Part shown: in pieces, positions 55,201 to 62,237 of the stretch
How positions within the stretch are numbered: position 1 is the first letter of the stretch
Layout: each line of letters begins with the position of its first letter
IMG/VR virus record: IMGVR_UViG_3300013004_000043
Span: 1-64,000 of that record
Reading direction: 5' to 3' (one strand)
Source of the DNA: a virus
Length of the DNA stretch: 64,000 nt
Notes under the pieces: generated by a model
The model's database searches: none
The model's input: only the letters and a program-made list of their open reading frames with translations
What the model was told of the DNA's origin: nothing
Translations under genes and position numbers: made by a program

Positions 55201-55733
55201 GCTCTAAACGTCGTTTTACCGTTTGGAGGCATAAACTTCACAAGATTGGTAACATAAATGCTACCAATGTTAGGAAGCTTAAACTGCTCAAAAAGTTTGA
55301 GCAACATTAAGCCGTCTTCGTCCGCAAAGCACCGTTTTTGATTAAGGGCCGCACCCCATGGATTTTTGTTAATGATCATTATCTTGGCCGGTCGAGGGCC
55401 AGCAACGTCAGCCCCCCACAAGTGCCCAGGAAGAAACTTTACGTCTTTCGTTTGATGTGATGCTATTTCTACCGGCAAAACAAACGAAGAGTCTCGCAAA
55501 GCACTGCGGATAAGCTCGTACATAAACGAGTCACTAGCGTCGCCTCTCGCTTCAGCGTGTTGTGTAAAAGCACTTCCACCGTAAAGCGTAGGTAGTTCCG
55601 GCGAATCTAAAGGATAAATTGCAGAACTAGTTCTAATTTCTGCTAACTTGTTCAGCTTGAATTGCTGTGACTTGACATTAGAACGATTAAGAACGTTTAC
55701 CGTCCCACCTAGTTTTTGTATTTTTCTAGCCAT
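52230..55733 (-). CDS. Family A DNA polymerase with UDG-like and 3'-5' exonuclease domains (1167 aa)
   Basis: Replicative DNA polymerase. Residues 100-275 look like a family 4-type uracil-DNA-glycosylase fold: PAKIMIINKNPWG, IYVTNLVKFMPPNGKTT, PDFILCLGTDASKALLG and VVHPRQTIRD. The exonuclease is intact: Exo I DAEW (Asp321, Glu323), Exo II HFFNADLEW (Asp412), Exo III YGMWD (Tyr542, Asp546). The polymerase has motif A ADYVGAEL (Asp829, Glu834) and motif B RIVAKSVIFGIAYG (Lys899, Phe903, Tyr907). Motif C is VHDA (His1042, Asp1043), where the usual next residue Glu is Ala1044. It is overlapped by the primase gene. The UDG-like active site does not match canonical motifs, so it may be non-catalytic. 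Confidence 0.93.
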   Translation of the reverse strand: MARKIQKLGGTVNVLNRSNVKSQQFKLNKLAEIRTSSAIYPLDSPELPTLYGGSAFTQHAEARGDASDSFMYELIRSALRDSSFVLPVEIASHQTKDVKFLPGHLWGADVAGPRPAKIMIINKNPWGAALNQKRCFADEDGLMLLKLFEQFKLPNIGSIYVTNLVKFMPPNGKTTFRAQWVKDGAYLLAHEIKIVRPDFILCLGTDASKALLGDGHGVNEMLGKVVKYKYNTALDKESVADSWSEAAVMTVVHPRQTIRDQSAIRSLETGIASFVNLTSGKDVSFDTTVQHNVVSTVDELIYYLTEIDKEYISIEEVIAVDAEWHGSHGVNKGSYMRTIQLAWKPKKAIGIILHHAGGAINEELDVLNDPEIAALLTTFFKGGKVTVTREDGQKLDLQFKRKRVVGHFFNADLEWLVGYGIDIQECFSCKLYDLELPQLDKLPKGSKALFNAYFADGFEPGSTVPAWYRTKYEGGADTGLMCHAIEETAQYKLELLAARYLNAPRYDTALQEWKTTYCKKHGLSSEELEGYGECPNETLLPYGMWDADVTLRLYYKFNPMLDSDYDGNCCREAFWESQIATPAVLDIHRNGITLDKARVDFLTVQFVDGRNEIEAKIRKSFNWPDFNIRSLVHLREALFGHQLNGKRDKETGAPVRVRPADAKSLNLMPLYDTSKPPKPWEEIRQKGVESQHNPSTSNKILPILAQEIKDENKQALLRLIRDYRFLDQALKTVLRPPSIDEDTKEVCYDDDGNMEYDKGLAAACCSDGKVRTHIYQTKETGRWSSARPNLQNISKKRDDDFKRLLKSRYKYKLRSLLKASPGYVLVEADYVGAELFGMAVMAGDVNMIDHAKRNQLPENHPDFYDIHSNVAVNAFRLKCAPTKTGLKSIEKTHLRIVAKSVIFGIAYGRGAKAISIAAKEEGIDITVDEAKAVIKTIFNTYPALVPFFEGCKERARGYYLDENQQPVEVPRYLCNCFGRFRRFPDSSGASDLAAEFERQAMNFPIQSMIASVVSRALGYIMDYRDKQRKQGHDMFRLLLQVHDAILLEVPYKYVKHVCEYVLPTYMRKSVPIYPTYISGDREGEPTGSGPYYLGIEGEVMTHWGEKVTDTEAKKYGLPLGQGIVEGCVFHYSEPAKAGDDRSVVFNTKPRLKRDMTPPPPYEQRRKK

Positions 55734-56826
55734 CTATCTTCTTCCAAGAAACTTTGACACCTTGTTTAGCCGCTTCACTGGCAATGTAGTCGTAAAGAAA
55801 AGCTTGCTCAAAATCAGCCGGGTCGGTGTCGTCCGGCAACCATACCGAACAACAACCACCAGCTAATTCTGCTTTTAGCCGTTTTTCTGTTTCCATTAAA
55901 TTTTCAAGTACTTTAGCTTTTTCTGCGTCTTTACGTACGTCTGGGTCGAGCAAAAATACAACGGAATGATTTTTAAAACTGGCTGCCAGCAGTTCAAACT
56001 GCTTTGTGGTAACAGACGCACCAAGTATTGCACCAAACGAGTCGCCGCCCCGCCAAACACTGGTAACACCCTCAACAACAATTCCGGTTTCACGTTTTCT
56101 CATGTTACCAAAATTATAAATTACTTGTCGTTTAGGTGTTCCTCTTGCGGTGTAGTATTTAGGAACGCTTGCCAGTTTCCAATCGATGTCAAAAGGAGCT
56201 CTAGCTTGAAATCCAACCATCTTTTTGTTCATGTAGATCGGAATAATTATACGTTTACGGCACAAAGCATGACTACTGTTTTCGCACCAGTGCACGTTAT
56301 AATAAACACCAAGCTTTTTTACATCGAATCCACGAATACTAGTCAACCAAACAACAGCTTGGTGATCTTGAGGTAATTTGTCTATTCGAACAACTTCTCC
56401 GGGCCAGCTCATTCTAAATGAATCAAGATCTACTTCTTTACCCTCTACGACTTCCGCTTTTGTTAAATCAAAAAGTTTATGCCCGGTAAGCATCACTTCA
56501 AGCCGATCGTAACATTCTTGTTTTTTTAGCGATAGCGGACAACCTGCGTTAAAACAAACAACAAGCCTGTTTTGTATTCTCTGATACTCATCGACTGTTC
56601 CATATCTGTGATTAATCAAACATCGAAATCGCGTGTCGTTGCAAAACGGGCAGCAGACGGCGTAAGTCTCCCCCCAGTTTTGAATGTCAACTGTTTCTTT
56701 GTTAGTTAAAAAATCAATGCGACGCTTTCGTTCTTGTTTCTCGCTTGAATTTCCTATTCTTACGTTTTTGAAAGTCGCTTTAATTCTGTTGTAAAGAAGT
56801 AAATTTAAAGGTTTGTCTGCCATCAT
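55726..56826 (-). CDS. Bacterial-type DNA primase, zinc finger plus Toprim (366 aa)
   Basis: Synthesises RNA primers for replication. The N-terminal zinc-binding part has CCPFC (58-62) and CFNAGC (91-96), with RCLINH between. The Toprim domain starts with IVVEGVTSVWRGGDSFGAIL (about residues 250-270) and continues with VVFLLDPDVRKDAEK (about 290-305) and DDTDPADFEQA. At 366 residues it lacks the C-terminal helicase-interaction domain of DnaG, as in some phage primases. The start overlaps the stop of the helicase gene (ATGATG), and its end overlaps the polymerase, so the three form one replisome operon. Confidence 0.88.
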   Translation of the reverse strand: MMADKPLNLLLYNRIKATFKNVRIGNSSEKQERKRRIDFLTNKETVDIQNWGETYAVCCPFCNDTRFRCLINHRYGTVDEYQRIQNRLVVCFNAGCPLSLKKQECYDRLEVMLTGHKLFDLTKAEVVEGKEVDLDSFRMSWPGEVVRIDKLPQDHQAVVWLTSIRGFDVKKLGVYYNVHWCENSSHALCRKRIIIPIYMNKKMVGFQARAPFDIDWKLASVPKYYTARGTPKRQVIYNFGNMRKRETGIVVEGVTSVWRGGDSFGAILGASVTTKQFELLAASFKNHSVVFLLDPDVRKDAEKAKVLENLMETEKRLKAELAGGCCSVWLPDDTDPADFEQAFLYDYIASEAAKQGVKVSWKKIDG

Positions 56827-58520
56827 GTCTGCTCTTGTGTTTCATTTGCTTCGTCATAGGAATTGTTAAAATCAAATTCGTCATCGACATCAGAACCATC
56901 AGCTTCCGTATTTTCTTCAATACTTGGTATAAACCCATCAATCGGTGGTGCAACAATTTGACTGTCAGCAATACTTTCTTTTCGAACTATTCGACCAAGT
57001 CTGTCAATTGTGTAACCTTCGGGCGACGTCACAGTGTTAAATAGGCCATCTACTTTAAGAAGAACAGGATTGTGTTTTCCAGCTCGTCGCTGCTTAGAAC
57101 AAGTAAGCTGACCCATGTAGTCGTCATTTAACCTACTACCTGCAAAACAGAAAGCGAAGTTTTCTCCGAAGCTTTTTGAACCTTTTGCCTGTGTGTGATC
57201 CATTCGTTTTGCTGGATTTAAGATAGCGTTGGCTTCGCCCGATAATTGATGAAAGGCCCAAACAGGGGTGTTAAAAGGCATAGCAATCCTGTTAACAAGG
57301 TTTAAGCCAGCTAGCTGATACAAAACGTCTTCCCTTTGTCTTTGCTTCGGGTCAACCGTCACATCTCGCTGTACCATCAAGCCTACATAGTCCAAAATAA
57401 CGGTAGCTACAAAATAATCAGGACCACATCGCTTTAATTCCGTTTTTATAGCCGAAGCTATCTCAGGAACACCGCGGTTTCCGGCAGTCTTGAACTTCTC
57501 GTGTCTACCGGTAAAGTCGAGGCAAACAGTGTGCTCGTTAACAATCGGCAAAACACGTTGGTACCTTTGCATTTCAGGTTCAAATACACCGTTGGCAATC
57601 TGCTCCTTAAAAAGTACTTTTTCGTAATCGTTTGGTTGTTCTGGATCAGTGCCGAATATTGAAACACCGTTGGTTCCCATCACTTGCAATCGTGTGCGAG
57701 ATATTTGAGCTGAGTACATCAGCAACCTATCTCGAAGTTCGTTTTGCAGTGGAGCCTCGTAGGAAACTAAAACAGCCAAACCTTTTTTACCGTTCGATTC
57801 ACCGCTTAAAAACCTAGCAAAAGCTTGTTTCGCAGCCGCGTACCACAGCATTACAGCCAGCGTGGTCTTGTACGAACCAAACGGAGCTAAAATAGCGTAC
57901 GCTTCACCCGGAGCCGTACCGCTGTCAAGAAACGTATCAAGAAAACCAATACCGCACGATGTCAAACTTACATTTGCACGCTGATCCCAGCCGTCGGGCA
58001 AAGTTAAATTTCTACCGCCAGATATCGACAAGCCCATCAACGACTCAGTCTGTGCTGATGCTTGCTCGAAGATAGCAGGTAACTGCCCTATATCATCTAG
58101 GTCCCGTAGCTTGGCTATTGCAAGCTTCTTTTGCTGCTCGAGCAAAAACTTAGTCGCAAACTTGAAAGCAAACGATTCTGACTTTGAACTCTTTGGACCT
58201 TCTTGATCTTTAAACAAGTCAGGATCGAAGGCGTAGTAAAGAAAATCGTCTAGCTCGTCGTACTCTTCGGTATCTAGTTCCAAAAAGCCTTTTTCAATAT
58301 AGCTAGCGACATCCGCATTAATCTGCGAAAGCTCAGGAAGACAGTTGTTTTCGTTAAAATAATCCCAAACCACTTTGTAAAGTAACTGATACCCTACAAA
58401 ATCAAAATGACCCGCAGTCAGGCTCGATCTGAAACTTTCAAATACCTGTTCGTTTCTGAACAGAATTGCCAGAAAAAGTTTCAAGTGAGCGTCTGACAGC
58501 GTCGATTGCTGCCCACTCAT
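56823..58520 (-). CDS. DnaB-like replicative helicase (565 aa)
   Basis: RecA-fold replicative helicase. The N-terminal 160 residues are a helical DnaB-N-like part. The ATPase domain begins near 180 (IGFLDTFLDSGTAPGEAYAILAPFGSYKTTLAVML) with P-loop APFGSYKTT (212-220), in which Tyr217 replaces the usual Gly before Lys218. Further motifs include VSYEAPLQNELRDRLL, FVATVILDYVGLM (Walker B-like, near 370-382), and VWAFHQLSGEANA, the DnaB-type Q/H segment (near 425). The C-terminus is acidic. AAAGGAAATC precedes the ATG. Confidence 0.85.
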   Translation of the reverse strand: MSGQQSTLSDAHLKLFLAILFRNEQVFESFRSSLTAGHFDFVGYQLLYKVVWDYFNENNCLPELSQINADVASYIEKGFLELDTEEYDELDDFLYYAFDPDLFKDQEGPKSSKSESFAFKFATKFLLEQQKKLAIAKLRDLDDIGQLPAIFEQASAQTESLMGLSISGGRNLTLPDGWDQRANVSLTSCGIGFLDTFLDSGTAPGEAYAILAPFGSYKTTLAVMLWYAAAKQAFARFLSGESNGKKGLAVLVSYEAPLQNELRDRLLMYSAQISRTRLQVMGTNGVSIFGTDPEQPNDYEKVLFKEQIANGVFEPEMQRYQRVLPIVNEHTVCLDFTGRHEKFKTAGNRGVPEIASAIKTELKRCGPDYFVATVILDYVGLMVQRDVTVDPKQRQREDVLYQLAGLNLVNRIAMPFNTPVWAFHQLSGEANAILNPAKRMDHTQAKGSKSFGENFAFCFAGSRLNDDYMGQLTCSKQRRAGKHNPVLLKVDGLFNTVTSPEGYTIDRLGRIVRKESIADSQIVAPPIDGFIPSIEENTEADGSDVDDEFDFNNSYDEANETQEQT

Positions 58521-58531
58521 GACGATTTCCT

Positions 58532-59329
58532 TTAAGCGTCTCTGGCTGATTCAACCAAAGACAAAGCCAATTTTTTAAACCTTGAAGACAAACTAGCACC
58601 GTAAACCGAATTGTAAATTTCCGGAAAAACAGTGTAGTCAAAAGCCGCCAAAAATTCTAAATCGTCTGCGTACTGTTGCATACGCAAAAGAATAGAATCT
58701 AAGTTCACATCGGCTTTACGCTTGTCTTCTTCCGCTTGAAGTGTACTGACCGCTAAACAATAACGAAAAAGCGGCGATAACTCCAAACGAACATCAAGTA
58801 AAGAACAATATACAGCTGAAGCCATAGGCTGCCTAGCCCCTGCGGCTGCAGATGTTCGAAGAAGTATTTCAGTTTTTGCTCTGTGTGAATCCGCTATAAA
58901 TTTTGCCTGCACACGTCTAAAAGCGTCTTTAGCAAAATCCGCGACGACTGTTGCGTTATTTTGAGATGCCAATTGCAAAACAGTCGGCGTTGGTAACGAA
59001 CTAGATCGCAACGAATAAAACAAAATCCGCACGTATTCAATAGGTGTTTTAGGTTTTGAAATATCCGCCACCTTCTGATAAGCAACCAACCACTGGTTCT
59101 TTTTTGGCTTTTCTTCTGGTGTGTTGTAACGGTTACCACCGTCCAAGCTTTTAGCTGGATTGTAAACTTGCGAGGCAGAACTGAGCCTACACAAATCCAA
59201 AACACGACGCTCAAGTACGTAAGTTTTCTTAAAAAGATCTACGTAGACTGGAATTTCCGGTTGGTCGCTGAAAGTGACGCAGGCAGGCCTAGCTGTCGCT
59301 GACGGTTTAGGCTGCTTTGAAAATGTCAT
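58532..59329 (-). CDS. Unrecognised helical protein of the replication block (265 aa)
   Basis: A soluble, mainly helical protein (LERRVLDLCRLSSASQVYNPA, FLAAFDYTVFPEIYNSVYG, ALSLVESARDA) with no recognised domain. It lies between the DnaB-like helicase and the UvsW-like helicase, so a helicase-loading or accessory role is a reasonable hypothesis, not more. The start at 59329 has GGAGAAGG upstream; a longer frame overlaps the previous gene. Confidence 0.75.
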   Translation of the reverse strand: MTFSKQPKPSATARPACVTFSDQPEIPVYVDLFKKTYVLERRVLDLCRLSSASQVYNPAKSLDGGNRYNTPEEKPKKNQWLVAYQKVADISKPKTPIEYVRILFYSLRSSSLPTPTVLQLASQNNATVVADFAKDAFRRVQAKFIADSHRAKTEILLRTSAAAGARQPMASAVYCSLLDVRLELSPLFRYCLAVSTLQAEEDKRKADVNLDSILLRMQQYADDLEFLAAFDYTVFPEIYNSVYGASLSSRFKKLALSLVESARDA

Positions 59330-60906
59330 TCGTATTCCTTCTCCAGCTGTGGATTTTGAAACTTCTGTCTCCAACCGTGTTTTCTGTAAACTTTCATACG
59401 ACCTTTTGTGTGCCGATTAAAACCACTGTCCCAGCCGTCAAGATAGTCGTGAATAACACCGCTAGCTTTGCCTTCAGCGATGCGACTAACGCGGCCTGGA
59501 ATTTGCGTGCTGTCAATTTCACTGCTGCCGCCGTTTCCACGTATAAGTACAGCTAAGTTGTTAAACGAAACACCTACATTCCAAACAGTCGTAGCAATCA
59601 CTTTTTTCAATTGACCTTTTTCAAACTGCTGCGTGAGCATCTTCTTACGTGTAAAATCCATAAGCGGTTCTTCGGAACTACAAAACCCTTGTTGCTTGTA
59701 GGCCTGGAGCTCTTGCGGTTCCAGCCCATTGTCAGCATACACCAAAGTAAACTCAGGCAACAGCTTTTTCAAATGAAAAGCGTGAATAATGGTATCTACC
59801 GTAATAAGTACTTGCGTATCTTTATCGTAGCTCCTGGCATCTTGTGCGATCAAAGCGTTGCGACCGTCGTTTTTCCACAAACCTGCACGTTTTCGTTTAA
59901 CTTTTTCGTCCGTGTCTATACCGGCACAGGGATTGTAGTCCAGCTTTACGTTTGTCCAATGCACTTCAATAGGAACAACCAGTCCCGCCCCCTGGGAAGT
60001 CTGGTAATCCACACGATAAATTATCGGCCCAAATATTCCCTCTAATCGCAAATCCTTTCCATCAAATCGAGCATCGTGCGAAGCTGATAATCCGTAGTTT
60101 CGACTGTTTTGCCAGCGAATAAGCTCTTCTGAGGCGTTATCCGCTGCAAGTTCATGGCACTCGTCTCCGATAAGAATATCGGCGTCCGCCGGACTGTGCT
60201 TAAGCGAACCAGCCGTGTAACACATGACTCGTCGGTTTTTAACCTTGTGGCCGCCACCTACAATGCCGACGTCACCAACCATGGAAGTAAGCTCGTTGTA
60301 GATTCTATCACAAAGAACAGGCACACGCCTGGAAACGATATCAATCCTAGCTTTAGGAAAAACTGACGCAATAATTCCTATCATAAACGATTTACCGAAA
60401 CCAGGAGCACAGTCAATTCTACCGCAACTATTGTTGATGACTGCCTGCAAAAACTCAGGTTGATGTTCTCGTAACGTGTAATCTTTGATGTTCTGCATGT
60501 AAAGCTTGAATCGATCTGGCTTTTTTACCGTGGTAGTATCGACAAAGCTAACTTTGTAGCCCGCAGCTTTAAGTGTTTTAGATATGGTTTTCCAAAAACC
60601 AAAAGGTGTGGCTATTCGTCCTTTATGATCTAGCTCAAACAAAGTGTGGTGGTCGATTGCAAATGGCTTTTGTCCGCTTCTTTTAGCCTCGTAAAGCTCT
60701 TTTCCAACAAGTTGCCTATACGAGTCGAAACTAAGCTTTGGCGACAATATAGCTTCTATTTTGTCATCTGGAATTAAAGGATCAACAAGCAAAAAATTAC
60801 CGTTTTTACGTAAAACAACTTCTTTAGCCATCATATAGCCCATTGTAAACAAGAGATTTTCAAGTAGAATAGCTATAGCTGCGACGACAGCGAAGCCAAT
60901 TACCAT
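59326..60906 (-). CDS. UvsW-like superfamily 2 helicase (526 aa)
   Basis: Branched-DNA and R-loop helicase type. After an N-terminal domain (to about residue 140), REHQPEFLQAVINNSCGRIDCAPGFGKSFM provides the Q region and motif I (167-173), ILIGDECHE motif II (DECH, 248-251), GLSASHDAR motif III, and VLITVDTIIHAFHL, LTQQFEKGQLKKVIATTVWNVGVSF and IPGVRSRIAE-type QIPGRVSRIAEG motif VI follow. The first 25 residues (VIGFAVVAAIAILLENLLFT) are hydrophobic and atypical, and the ATG lies in a hairpin. A later start at MGYMMAKEVV is likely. Confidence 0.88.
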   Translation of the reverse strand: MVIGFAVVAAIAILLENLLFTMGYMMAKEVVLRKNGNFLLVDPLIPDDKIEAILSPKLSFDSYRQLVGKELYEAKRSGQKPFAIDHHTLFELDHKGRIATPFGFWKTISKTLKAAGYKVSFVDTTTVKKPDRFKLYMQNIKDYTLREHQPEFLQAVINNSCGRIDCAPGFGKSFMIGIIASVFPKARIDIVSRRVPVLCDRIYNELTSMVGDVGIVGGGHKVKNRRVMCYTAGSLKHSPADADILIGDECHELAADNASEELIRWQNSRNYGLSASHDARFDGKDLRLEGIFGPIIYRVDYQTSQGAGLVVPIEVHWTNVKLDYNPCAGIDTDEKVKRKRAGLWKNDGRNALIAQDARSYDKDTQVLITVDTIIHAFHLKKLLPEFTLVYADNGLEPQELQAYKQQGFCSSEEPLMDFTRKKMLTQQFEKGQLKKVIATTVWNVGVSFNNLAVLIRGNGGSSEIDSTQIPGRVSRIAEGKASGVIHDYLDGWDSGFNRHTKGRMKVYRKHGWRQKFQNPQLEKEYE

Positions 60907-60937
60907 CTGAGCCTCACAACTCAGATGGTTTTTTTTT
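60902..60937 (+). terminator. Terminator-type hairpin on the plus strand
   Basis: A 10-bp stem ACCATCTGAG/CTCAGATGGT (60902-60911 with 60920-60929) is followed on the plus strand by a T run to 60937. All CDS around are on the minus strand. On that strand the hairpin contains the first ATG of the helicase frame and would be preceded, not followed, by the homopolymer. It could end an antisense transcript. Confidence 0.55.
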
Positions 60938-60939
60938 GT

Positions 60940-61416
60940 CTAATCCGAAGTTTTGTTTTGTCTTTCAAACACGTCGACAACTTCATAATGCCCATACTCG
61001 CCAGGCTTCCAAGGTGATAAACCTTTGTACTTGCCTGCAATGGTCATAAGCTGAACAAACACGTCCGGCAAAAAGCCAGTCGGTAAAACAAAAGCAATCG
61101 TAGCAATCTGGCCCGGCACTATTGATTCGTGAACGGAATAACGTTCTCTGCCGACTGCATTCTTGTAGTAAACTCTGTGCCATCTTTTTTCCCTTAGTTC
61201 AACGTCGATTGCAGTGTCCCAGTGAATTTTCTTTACTGCGTCTTGATGCGACGAAAGTAGTTTCGACGCCATTACCATGTTCGATCTATGCCATGTCGAC
61301 AAAAACAAAATCTTGTCTGTTAGGTTTCTGGCAAACAAAAATCGACCAGACTCCTTGTCCTTAGCATTACCCAAACAAGGCGACGTAAATCGTATCTGAA
61401 CGTTGTAATCTTTCAT
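60940..61416 (-). CDS. Unrecognised protein (158 aa)
   Basis: A compact protein with VQIRFTSPCLGNAKDKESGRF at the start, FLSTWHRSNMVMAS, RVYYKNAVGRERYSVHESIVPG, and GLSPWKPGEYGHYEVVDVF at the end. Such sequences occur in other phages as uncharacterised proteins to my memory. The start shares ATGA with the upstream stop. It ends just before the plus-strand hairpin. Function unknown. Confidence 0.75.
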   Translation of the reverse strand: MKDYNVQIRFTSPCLGNAKDKESGRFLFARNLTDKILFLSTWHRSNMVMASKLLSSHQDAVKKIHWDTAIDVELREKRWHRVYYKNAVGRERYSVHESIVPGQIATIAFVLPTGFLPDVFVQLMTIAGKYKGLSPWKPGEYGHYEVVDVFERQNKTSD

Positions 61417-62237
61417 TTTTTCTCGAGACTACTTAAATACATTTTCTTCGCTTGATGGCTTTTAAAAAAAATATCTGCGTCAAAAAACTCTAGCTTGGTC
61501 TGAAAAGAAAGCCAATGTCTTACGACAAAGTGTAAAAAAAGACGAGATAGCTCAAAAAGCTTGTTTTTCGATGCTCTGGCTTTTGCTTCTACATGTAGAA
61601 AATTGTCCGTGGGGACAACTTTTAAAGCATCATGCAAAACTATGGCTCGACTACACTCTGCGTCGTTTGGATTTGTTTTTAAACCAAAATAGCGTTCAAT
61701 GCGTTGTAAACCCCCGTAATTCGGTATCAACCATCTTGGTTCTACCAAAGTCGCGACAAAATGCATTGCTGGGTCTAAGTTCCAATCAGAACCTAAAGCC
61801 GAAAATACCGGAGCCAAACAGTGGTCTTGCCAAGCTATGTCGACGGCTTCAGGTATGTTTTCATACATGCCTCTGGCAAGCAAGTACGTGTTTATAGAAT
61901 TGTCGTCAAGCAAATGCCAGTTACACGACTGCCGCCTGCAAGAAGGTATAACGGCAAGGTCGTATAAAAAGTACTTCGACATAGCTAGCGTGCTTGACCA
62001 AGGTAATGTCGATCCAACGTAGACTCGCGACAAGTTGTCAGCCTTTACCTTGTATCTCCGCACCGTATCGAAATACAACTCAGTAAGTATAGCGTAATTC
62101 GAGGGGAAACCAACCACCCAGTAATCAGACGCAGGCAACTCGCCAAACTTAGGCTTAACTATGTCTTTACCCGCCTGCAGACTCCAAATGTCGCCATTGG
62201 AGTCTGCGTGTAAGCAAATAAGTGGTTTGGTTGTCAT
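61413..62237 (-). CDS. Unrecognised protein (274 aa)
   Basis: An alpha/beta protein (KPLICLHADSNGDIWSLQAGK, DYWVVGFPSNYAILTELYFDT, AMSKYFLYDLAVIPSCRRQSC, LFELSRLFLHFVVRHWLSF). Its position next to the SbcC-like gene would fit a partner nuclease (Mre11/SbcD), but no DxH...GNHD motifs of that family are visible, so that role is not supported. The start shares ATGA with the SbcC-like stop. Confidence 0.7.
   Translation of the reverse strand: MTTKPLICLHADSNGDIWSLQAGKDIVKPKFGELPASDYWVVGFPSNYAILTELYFDTVRRYKVKADNLSRVYVGSTLPWSSTLAMSKYFLYDLAVIPSCRRQSCNWHLLDDNSINTYLLARGMYENIPEAVDIAWQDHCLAPVFSALGSDWNLDPAMHFVATLVEPRWLIPNYGGLQRIERYFGLKTNPNDAECSRAIVLHDALKVVPTDNFLHVEAKARASKNKLFELSRLFLHFVVRHWLSFQTKLEFFDADIFFKSHQAKKMYLSSLEKK

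Noticed and set aside
61413-62237. SbcD/Mre11-like nuclease next to the SbcC-like gene
   Set aside because: The phosphoesterase motifs (DxH, GNHD, HxH) are not present.
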